From assembly GCA_964343305.1 (NCBI GenBank), contig CAYFJO010000341.1, positions 1 to 11,788 of the forward strand: 11,788 bases of DNA. Reading direction: 5' to 3'. Every line of letters starts with the position of its first letter. Positions within the stretch are counted from its first letter, which is position 1. Shown here piece after piece: positions 5,833 through 11,788 of the stretch. The notes under the pieces were generated by a model. That model was not told the DNA's origin. It saw only the letters and a list, made by a program, of their open reading frames with translations, and made no database searches. This DNA comes from CAYFJO01 sp964343305 (lineage in GTDB: Bacteria > Planctomycetota > Planctomycetia > Pirellulales > Pirellulaceae). The position numbers and the translations under genes were made by a program.

Positions 5833-7326
5833 TTACTGCTTCCAAGGATTCTGATCAAACAATCGCACGACCATCCTCTGCTGCTCGTCGACCTGCACAC
5901 GCGACGCCTGGCCGAGGACTTGTGTTTCCAGCAAACCTCGCGTTCGAAACATCTCCTGGGCCATGACAACGCGGCCGAGTTTGGGGTCGAAGTGAATCGT
6001 GCCGCCCGCTTGTTGTGTTTCGAATCTGGCCGAACTGATGTCAAACGGCAAACCACCAACTCCATCCGCGGGCGGCTTGTAGGTCATTTCGTGCCAGTAG
6101 TTATATTGGTCAGCCTGTTGCGATCGCGGGCCTCGCCGGAATGTTGTTCGACCATACCAACTGCCCAGCGCGTCCCAGTCGTGCGTCATTTGGCGTTGCC
6201 AAGTGCCGTTGGCCGCCTGTTCGTCTGGTTTGAAGAACGAGAGCTGGGCAATTTCTTTCCAACCGTCTTCGTCCATCACACTCGTGATCATGAAGCCTTC
6301 GAAGCCTTCCGGTTTTGCTTCGATCGCTTTACGCGTGTCTTTGTGGCCCGTAAACTCGATCACGTCATGGCGATCGTTCAACGTGAACGAAAACTGCTGG
6401 CCTATTAAGTCACGCAACGATCTTTCAAATGACGCGCGGGTCAGCGCGTCGGCCTTTTCGAGTCGTGTGTTCACGACGATTTGGGAAACTGTTCGCTTGC
6501 CATCTTTGCGCACGGGACTGATTTGGGTTCTTGACAAGATCCCATACTGAATGTCTTGTGACATAGACAAACCTTGTACGACAAACGATGGCTTGCGCGC
6601 GACAGCGATCTCTTGATACAGTTCGATCGGTTCGTCCGCAACTTCGACCCGCGCGACATGTGTGGTCGGCTCGGGCTCGATCTCGTTTTCTTTGGGATCG
6701 AGTGTGCTGGGCGACTGAGGTGAATCAACGACGACTTCCGTGGGACGGGCTGGATTGTCGGGAACAGGTTTGGTTTCAATTGAATTGGCGACACTCGTTG
6801 GAAATGTCTCCGGGGGAAGTGACAAGACAAGTTGCTCGTCAGGTAGAGGATCCGAATGGCGTTCGACGTCGATCGCATTCGTTGCCTGTGCCGGGCGGTT
6901 CTCATGCTGCGTCGTGCGAAGAGTGGGCTGGTTTTGTGATGAAGGAAGAGAAGTCACTGTCGCCTGTTGCGCGCGATGCGGCGGGGCTGGCTGACGGCTG
7001 GTGGATGATGCGACGATGCAGCCGACCGCAATGAAGAACAGCACAACGCAAACACTCGCGCCGATCCAGATTTCATTTCCCGTTTTGAGGTGAGGCCTAC
7101 GGGAACTCGAACGCGTAGCCGACGTTCGGGGCAGAGGCGGCGGGCTGGGGACCTGCGGCTTGCCCGCGAAACGAATGGACCCGGCGGGCGCCCAACTCTC
7201 CATTGCTTCGTGCCAGACGAGGACCGATGGTGTGATTTCACCCGATTTGGCCATCGCAGCAAGTTCGTCTCGGCTCACGGGGCCGACGGCTTGGCCGCCA
7301 TGTTGATAGTACCACGCTTCGGCCAT
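5833..7326 (-). CDS. GYF_2-domain transmembrane protein, unknown function
   Basis: This 497-residue protein starts with a GYF_2 (DUF4339) domain at about 1-56: AWYYQHGGQAVGPVSRDELA, then GEIT, VLVWHEAMESW. In this family such domains are thought to bind proline-rich peptides. A proline/serine/arginine linker (57-82) follows, then one membrane segment (about 85-107, IWIGASVCVVLFFIAVGCIV), a long Pro/Gln/Thr-rich stretch (108-225) and a folded C-terminal region (about 245-497). That region is rich in beta-type strings such as FSFTLNDRHDVIEFTG and GTIHFDPKLGRVVMAQE and may belong to the DUF6263-like group; that is a guess. The N-terminus should be cytoplasmic and the rest outside the inner membrane. 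ATG 7326 is chosen because AAGGAAG lies eight bases upstream; a GTG at 7335 would overlap that site. It is convergent with nirB and divergent from pilB, so no operon partner is visible. Confidence 0.85.
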   Translation of the reverse strand: MAEAWYYQHGGQAVGPVSRDELAAMAKSGEITPSVLVWHEAMESWAPAGSIRFAGKPQVPSPPPLPRTSATRSSSRRPHLKTGNEIWIGASVCVVLFFIAVGCIVASSTSRQPAPPHRAQQATVTSLPSSQNQPTLRTTQHENRPAQATNAIDVERHSDPLPDEQLVLSLPPETFPTSVANSIETKPVPDNPARPTEVVVDSPQSPSTLDPKENEIEPEPTTHVARVEVADEPIELYQEIAVARKPSFVVQGLSMSQDIQYGILSRTQISPVRKDGKRTVSQIVVNTRLEKADALTRASFERSLRDLIGQQFSFTLNDRHDVIEFTGHKDTRKAIEAKPEGFEGFMITSVMDEDGWKEIAQLSFFKPDEQAANGTWQRQMTHDWDALGSWYGRTTFRRGPRSQQADQYNYWHEMTYKPPADGVGGLPFDISSARFETQQAGGTIHFDPKLGRVVMAQEMFRTRGLLETQVLGQASRVQVDEQQRMVVRLFDQNPWKQ

Positions 7327-7696
7327 TTTTTGCACTTCCTTGGAACAGATCGAGACGTCAATGGAATGAACTGCCTGCCATAACGAAGGTATCTATTTGG
7401 CCACCCATACTCGACGTCCGACGCAAAGTGAAATGGAATTTGCCGAGGCCCACATCAAGTCGTCAAACTCCGACGAGTTCCTTTCACGTCACTAATTGCT
7501 TGAAATCGCCACAATTATGGGGCAGAATCTCATTTTCCAATGAACGGTCCGCGTGCCCCACCAACGGGTAGTGGATTGGCAATCAATTGACAATCCTTGT
7601 TCGCACAATTCCAATAGATTCAGTGAATAGGTATCTTATGCGAAGCGGTCGCTTCAAAACCTGAAAGTATCACGTTTTTTGGGATGCAAGGTAGCC
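7327..7696. other. Divergent intergenic region GYF gene / pilB
   Basis: No gene is seen in these 370 bases. The right part holds the 24-bp palindrome described separately and a TTGACA at 7587-7592 inside it, with only a poor -10 candidate (AATAGAT, 7613-7619) about 20 bases downstream. GGGGCA (7519-7524) and TGCCCC (7554-7559) form a perfect but widely spaced 6-bp stem. Both flanking genes must start transcription in this region. I see no clear minus-strand promoter for the GYF gene. Confidence 0.5.
7573..7596. promoter_or_regulatory. 24-bp palindrome, candidate operator before pilB
   Basis: GGATTG (7573-7578), CAAT (7580-7583), ATTG (7586-7589) and CAATCC (7591-7596) form a dyad with 20 of 24 positions symmetric. 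Only the centre pair and the 7579/7590 pair break it. TTGACA (7587-7592) lies inside the right half, about 105 bases before the pilB start. A symmetric site of this size overlapping a -35-like hexamer suits a dimeric transcription factor that represses or tunes the pil genes, and possibly the divergent GYF gene. The regulator is not in the window. Confidence 0.45.
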
Positions 7697-9427
7697 ATGG
7701 CAACACGAATGAGTGATTTTGTCGAGATCTTGATTCGACGTGGAATCATCAGCCCCGATCAACATGCGGAAGCCGAACAAGTTGCCCGCGAATCGGGAAC
7801 CACGGTGGCCGATTCGCTCGTCCGGCTCGGATACGCCACGGGCGAAGATGTCATGCTCGCCATCGCACAGGTTCACAAATTGGACTATGTGAATCTGAAC
7901 GACATCAAAATCCCGGACGCAGTCATCGAGCACGTGCCTGAATCGGTCGCTCGTGAAAACGCGATCCTGCCCATGGCTGAAGACGAGGGCACGCTGATCA
8001 TCATCATCAGTGATCCCGATGACTTTGACACGATCGAAAAGCTGCGATTTATTCTCAATCGTGAAATTCGCATCGCCTTGGCACCTCGCGAATTGATTCT
8101 CGAAGCAATCAACCGCTATTACGGGCAGGTCGAAGGTGAATCGGCTGACTCGATGCTGCAGGAATTCACCGATACGGCGATCGATTTCACCGAAACGGAC
8201 ACCATGACGGCTGCCTACAGCGATGAAGAGGATGTAGATGAGAATAGCGCACCCATCGTTCGATTGGTGCAGATGATGATCATCGAAGCCGTCCAACTTC
8301 GCGCGTCGGACATTCACGTAGAACCGTTTGAAGATCGGGTTCGAATCCGGTATCGAATCGATGGTCAACTTATTGAGAGGGATAGTCCACCCCGCCGTTT
8401 GTTGGGAGCCATTATTTCTCGCATCAAGATCTTGGCGAAAATCGATATCGCCGAAAGACGCCGACCTCAGGACGGTCGAATTAAAGTGTCTACGGGCGAG
8501 AAGGACTTGGATCTTCGCGTGAGCTTGATTCCCACCAATCACGGCCAGTCGGTCGTGATGCGGCTGCTGGACAAGGACAACATTAAGATTGGTATTCGGC
8601 AGTTGGGATTGTCGGACGAGAACTTTCGAGTTTTTAACAGTCTCATCAAGCGCCCCAACGGCATCATGTTGGTGACTGGTCCGACAGGGTCGGGGAAAAC
8701 CACCACGTTGTATGCGGCATTGAATGCGATGAATCGGCCCGATCGAAAGATCATCACGGCGGAAGATCCGGTGGAGTATTACCTGCCAGGAATCAATCAA
8801 TGCGAAGTCAAGCATGACATCGGGCTGGATTTTGCCCGCATCATTAAGGCCATGTTGCGTCAGGCACCGAACATCATTCTGGTCGGCGAAATGCGAGATC
8901 AGGAGACGGCAGGCATTGGAATCGAGGCATCTTTAACTGGACACTTGGTTTTCAGTACACTGCACACGAACGATGCGCCCAGCGCCGTAACGCGCATGAC
9001 TGATATGGGAGTGCCAGCTTATTTGGTCGCCAGTAGTGTTATCGGCATTCTCGCTCAGCGATTGGTACGTGTGATTTGCCAGAAATGTAAACAACCGTTC
9101 ATGCCTCCAGAGAGTGTTTTGAAGGACGCCGGGATAAGCAAAGAGCTGGCCGACGAGGCCAGCTTTGGAAAGGGCCGAGGTTGCCCGAATTGCCAACGCA
9201 GTGGCTACCGTGGACGGATGGGAATTCACGAGCTGTTACCGCTGAGTTCTAAAGTACGTGAGTTGATTTTCGACGGTGTGTCGGCGACAGAGATTAGGAA
9301 AGTCGCCGTCCAGCAAGGCATGCGCACACTGTATGTGGACGGCATGAATAAGGTAATGCGGGGCATCACTTCCTTTGAAGAGATATATCGCGTTGCGAAG
9401 CGAACTGAACAGGATATTGTCAGTTAG
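7697..9427 (+). CDS. pilB: Type IV pilus / type II secretion assembly ATPase (PilB/GspE family)
   Basis: This 576-residue cytoplasmic hexameric ATPase would power assembly of pilin or pseudopilin fibres. An MshEN/GspE N-terminal domain occupies about 1-145. An acidic linker (165-185) follows, then the N2 domain (SDIHVEPFEDRVRIRYRIDG, 204-223). The ATPase core has Walker A GPTGSGKT (328-335), the Asp box TAEDPVE (354-360), Walker B IILVGE (393-398) and the His box GHLVFSTLHTND (415-426). The four zinc cysteines of PilB/GspE proteins are present as CxxC at 461/464 and 496/499. Length is normal for the family. ATG 7697 is chosen because AAGG stands five bases upstream; an in-frame TTG at 7679 would add six residues. 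It is followed by pilT and a second PilB-like gene, forming a motor cluster. Whether it serves a pilus or secretion cannot be decided, and the symbol is by family only. Confidence 0.93.
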   Translation: MATRMSDFVEILIRRGIISPDQHAEAEQVARESGTTVADSLVRLGYATGEDVMLAIAQVHKLDYVNLNDIKIPDAVIEHVPESVARENAILPMAEDEGTLIIIISDPDDFDTIEKLRFILNREIRIALAPRELILEAINRYYGQVEGESADSMLQEFTDTAIDFTETDTMTAAYSDEEDVDENSAPIVRLVQMMIIEAVQLRASDIHVEPFEDRVRIRYRIDGQLIERDSPPRRLLGAIISRIKILAKIDIAERRRPQDGRIKVSTGEKDLDLRVSLIPTNHGQSVVMRLLDKDNIKIGIRQLGLSDENFRVFNSLIKRPNGIMLVTGPTGSGKTTTLYAALNAMNRPDRKIITAEDPVEYYLPGINQCEVKHDIGLDFARIIKAMLRQAPNIILVGEMRDQETAGIGIEASLTGHLVFSTLHTNDAPSAVTRMTDMGVPAYLVASSVIGILAQRLVRVICQKCKQPFMPPESVLKDAGISKELADEASFGKGRGCPNCQRSGYRGRMGIHELLPLSSKVRELIFDGVSATEIRKVAVQQGMRTLYVDGMNKVMRGITSFEEIYRVAKRTEQDIVS

Positions 9428-9573
9428 TAGCATTTTTATCGCGTGTCTGGGCCCCTCTGCGGCGTGGCCGATCCTTGACAAAGCGAACACATTGATGGCC
9501 AGCGAAAGCCGGTCGATTTCGAAAGCTGAAAACTGCCATGCCCGAGTTCGTTGGGCCAAGTATTAACTTTAAA

Positions 9574-9602
9574 TTGAGTTTTTCTAGAACTATGCAAATA
9601 AT
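9574..9602 (+). promoter_or_regulatory. Candidate sigma-70 promoter of pilT
   Basis: TTGAGT (9574-9579) and AATAAT (9597-9602) are separated by exactly 17 bases and match the consensus at 4 of 6 and 5 of 6 positions. A transcript would start near 9609, about 40 bases before the pilT ATG. The 222-base gap after pilB also suggests that pilT can be transcribed on its own. The pilT ribosome binding site is weak (GGA at 9639-9641). Confidence 0.5.
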
Positions 9603-9649
9603 CGGCATGCGGCCAGTCGTCGCGCGTCTCATCTTATCGGATCTGAATT

Positions 9650-10795
9650 ATGGCTACTGTCCTGGTTGACAAGCTGTTGCAAGCCTGCGTGAAGCAGGGA
9701 GCTAGTGATATTCACATTACTACCGGGCAACCCCCCGTCTTTCGGTTACACGGCCGGATGCGAAAGCTGGAGACGAAAGTTCTGGAAGCGGACGATACGG
9801 TTGGTTTGATGAAGAGCATCACTCCCGATCGCTGCCAACGGGAATTGCAGGAAAATGGCAGCACGGACTTTGGGTTCGCATTTGGCGAACAGGCGCGATT
9901 CCGTGTTTCGGTGTTTAAACAACGCGGCAACATCGCAATGGTCCTACGACAGATTCCCACGGATCTTTTAACGCCCGATCAGCTTGGCTTGCCCGAATCG
10001 GTTGTCAAGGTTTGTCATCGGCCGCGTGGACTGTTCCTGTGTACGGGTCCGACGGGTTCTGGCAAGAGTACGACGTTGGCCAGCTTGATCAACCACCTGA
10101 ATGAAGTCTGTGATCACCACATCATCACCATCGAAGACCCGATCGAATTCTATCATTACCACAAGATGTCGACGATCAATCAGCGCGAAGTGGGTGTGGA
10201 TGTGACGAGTTTTGCCGAAGCGATTCGGCGCGCGTTGCGGCAGGATCCGGACGTCATCCTGGTTGGTGAACTGCGCGATTTAGAGACGATCGAGGCCGCC
10301 ATCACGGCGGCTGAAACGGGACACGTGGTATTTGGCACTCTGCACACGAACAGCGCGCAAGGTACCGTCAACCGAATTATTGATGCTTTCCCGGGCAACT
10401 TGCAGGATCAAATTCGTACCCAGCTTGCAAGTTCGTTGATTGCCGTGGTCGCACAAACACTGTTGCCGCGCATTGGCGGCGGAAGATGTGCCGCCTACGA
10501 AATCCTGATCGTTACTTCGGCGATCGCGAACTTGATCCGCGAAAACAAAACGTTCCGTATTAATTCGGCCATTCAAACCGGAGCCAAATTTGGCATGCAG
10601 TTGATGGATGATGCATTGTTCAAGCATTGGCGGGACGAGAAATGCACCATGGAAGAAGTGCTTGGATCATCGCATAGCCCGGACGACGTCGCGAAGCGGA
10701 TTGCGACCTATCGAAAGATGTTGGCCGAACAACAAAGCGCCAATGGCGAAGAAGAAGATTCAGAGCAAGCAGCCAGTCCAGCAAAGGCCGGTTAG
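9650..10795 (+). CDS. pilT: Type IV pilus retraction ATPase PilT
   Basis: This 381-residue cytoplasmic hexameric ATPase depolymerises pili in twitching motility. The N-terminal domain carries SDIHITTGQPPVFRLHG (19-35). The ATPase core has Walker A GPTGSGKS (133-140), the Asp box IEDPIE (161-166), Walker B VILVGE (202-207) and the His box GHVVFGTLHTNSA (224-236). The PilT-specific AIRNLIRE motif appears as AIANLIRE (291-298), with Ala for the first Arg. The zinc CxxC pairs of PilB are absent, as expected for PilT. Its GGxAxxYE-like turn reads GGGRCAAYEIL (276-286). The tail after 360 is acidic and low in complexity and ends SPAKAG. It lies between two PilB/GspE genes on the same strand, with 50 bases to the next gene. 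Confidence 0.95.
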   Translation: MATVLVDKLLQACVKQGASDIHITTGQPPVFRLHGRMRKLETKVLEADDTVGLMKSITPDRCQRELQENGSTDFGFAFGEQARFRVSVFKQRGNIAMVLRQIPTDLLTPDQLGLPESVVKVCHRPRGLFLCTGPTGSGKSTTLASLINHLNEVCDHHIITIEDPIEFYHYHKMSTINQREVGVDVTSFAEAIRRALRQDPDVILVGELRDLETIEAAITAAETGHVVFGTLHTNSAQGTVNRIIDAFPGNLQDQIRTQLASSLIAVVAQTLLPRIGGGRCAAYEILIVTSAIANLIRENKTFRINSAIQTGAKFGMQLMDDALFKHWRDEKCTMEEVLGSSHSPDDVAKRIATYRKMLAEQQSANGEEEDSEQAASPAKAG

Positions 10796-10812
10796 AAGCA
10801 AAACAAAACCAA

Positions 10813-10838
10813 CCCAAGAAACAACAGCCCAAGAAACA
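10813..10838. repeat. 11-bp tandem direct repeat between pilT and the next ATPase gene
   Basis: CCCAAGAAACA occurs at 10813-10823 and again at 10828-10838, a period of 15 bases in an A-rich gap. In one frame it reads PKKQQPKKQ followed by TGA at 10840-10842, three bases before the next start codon. The five-codon period hints that it was or is coding, perhaps an old pilT tail. Confidence 0.6.
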
Positions 10839-10845
10839 GTGAGTT

Positions 10846-11788
10846 ATGGCAACACGTCGAATCGGTCAAATCCTGGTCGACCTTGGTTTCATCACAGACG
10901 ACCAACTGGAAACGCTGCTTGACGAACAGCAGCAGAACCCCGGCCAGTTGCTGGGCAAGATCGGCGAGGAAATGGGGCTGATTACGGACGAACAACTCGT
11001 CCAAGCGCTCGCGGAACAATTGGGCATGCAGGTGATCTCGCTCGAAGAGGCGAACATTGCCGTCGAAACTCTTGCTGAAATCACGGATTCGATGGCCCAG
11101 CTTTATCGAGTCATTCCAGTTCATGCTGACGAAAGCTCGCTGACAGTTGCGACATGTGATCCGCAGAATCTATCCATGCAGGACGAGTTGCGGACGTTTC
11201 TGGGCAAAGACATTCGGTTGCTGATCGCCACGGAGCGCGAAGTGACGCAGGCGTTGGATCGATTCTATGCCGAGGCACTCGAAAGCGTCGAAACGCTTGT
11301 TAAGCAACTCGAAGAAGACACCGAGTTGAAGCAGGCCGCCGAGTTGTTGGCGCTGGAAGGACCCGTCGATCTAACCAGTGTTGAAGCCTTGGCGGATAGT
11401 GCGCCGGTGCGCAAGCTGCTGAACATGGTGTTGCTGTTGGCCATCAAGGATCACGCCAGCGACGTTCACTTTGAGCCCTTCGAAGATGAGTTCCGAATTC
11501 GTATCAAAGCGGACGGGGTGCTGTATGAAATGGTGCCCCCGCCGCGACATTTGGCGTTCGCGATTACGACGCGCATCAAGGTGATGGCGAATTTGGATAT
11601 TGCGGAGCGTCGCATACCCCAGGACGGTCGTATCGAGCTTTCGGTCGGTGGCCACCATGTCGACTTGCGGGTCAGCGTGTTGCCGACGCTGTTCGGCGAA
11701 AGCGTGGTGATGCGAGTGCTGGATCGGAGCGTTGTTTCGTTGGACCTGAACAATGTGGGAATGGATGACGGAACCATCGAGACGTTCA
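10846..11788 (+). CDS. Second PilB/GspE-type ATPase, truncated by the window end
   Basis: From ATG 10846 the frame stays open to the last base, giving 314 residues of a protein that should reach about 560-580. The MshEN/GspE N-terminal domain covers about 1-145: MATRRIGQILVDLGFITDDQ, then the second helical repeat GLITDEQLVQALAEQLG and ALDRFYA at 136-142. An acidic linker follows, then the N2 domain with SDVHFEPFEDEFRIRIKADG (205-224), DIAERRIPQDGRIEL and SVLPTLFGESVVMRVLD. The window ends before the expected Walker A. It is clearly paralogous to the ATPase at 7697-9427 but well diverged, so the two probably serve different fibres or functions. The gap of 50 bases to pilT suggests co-transcription. 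The ribosome binding site is weak (GTGAGT just upstream). Confidence 0.92.
   Translation, partial: MATRRIGQILVDLGFITDDQLETLLDEQQQNPGQLLGKIGEEMGLITDEQLVQALAEQLGMQVISLEEANIAVETLAEITDSMAQLYRVIPVHADESSLTVATCDPQNLSMQDELRTFLGKDIRLLIATEREVTQALDRFYAEALESVETLVKQLEEDTELKQAAELLALEGPVDLTSVEALADSAPVRKLLNMVLLLAIKDHASDVHFEPFEDEFRIRIKADGVLYEMVPPPRHLAFAITTRIKVMANLDIAERRIPQDGRIELSVGGHHVDLRVSVLPTLFGESVVMRVLDRSVVSLDLNNVGMDDGTIETF

Noticed and set aside
7670..8815. 381-codon open frame antisense to pilB
   Set aside because: It lies wholly opposite clear ATPase domains. Long antisense frames are common in such codon usage, and its product has no family features.
9495..9566. Small 23-codon frame (MASESRS...) between pilB and pilT
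   Set aside because: It has no ribosome binding site and no recognisable product, and it lies just upstream of the better-supported pilT promoter.
1..11788. CRISPR array, toxin-antitoxin pair, phage or defence island
   Set aside because: No regularly spaced direct repeats, integrase, transposase, small paired genes or defence-type domains were seen on either strand.

Overview
The window looks like part of a planctomycete chromosome, probably of the Pirellulales type. The reasons are a NirB-NirD fusion next to a NarK-type transporter, a membrane protein with a GYF_2 domain, two GspE/PilB ATPases flanking a PilT, and intergenic spaces rich in short palindromic and A/T-rich dispersed repeats. 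The assignment rests on family knowledge and style, not on a marker gene.

Layout. 1-216: the possible tail of an upstream + strand gene, an intrinsic-terminator-like hairpin (75-114) and a 67-bp nested palindromic repeat (124-190). 217-1584 (-): nitrate/nitrite MFS transporter narK. 1585-2330: a long divergent intergenic region with a REP-like inverted repeat directly upstream of the narK ribosome binding site, a G9 tract and several hairpins. 2331-2539 (+): a decayed remnant of a DmsB-like 4Fe-4S subunit gene. 2545-2668: an A-rich/T-rich dispersed repeat running up to the nirB start. 2673-5678 (+): nirB-nirD fusion, assimilatory NADH nitrite reductase with a complete Rieske ligand set and a Cys-rich tail. 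5705-5780 (+): a scrap of a Ser/Thr protein kinase gene with a frameshift. 5833-7326 (-): GYF_2 transmembrane protein. 7327-7696: divergent regulatory region with a 24-bp palindrome. 7697-9427 (+): pilB/gspE-type ATPase. 9650-10795 (+): pilT. 10846 to the window end (+): a second pilB/gspE-type ATPase, cut off before its Walker A motif.

Function. The left half handles nitrogen: NarK brings nitrate or nitrite in (or nitrite out) and NirBD reduces nitrite to ammonium in the cytoplasm. No nitrate reductase is visible here. The DmsB-like remnant suggests that this cluster once held a molybdopterin-enzyme electron-transfer subunit. The right half is the motor part of a type IV pilus / type II secretion-like system: two extension-type ATPases and one retraction ATPase. 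Between them lies an unrelated GYF-domain gene.

I see no CRISPR array, tRNA, rRNA, intact transposase or defence system. The least expected content is the two short gene fossils, the three different dispersed repeats at gene borders, and the 24-bp palindrome before the pil genes.
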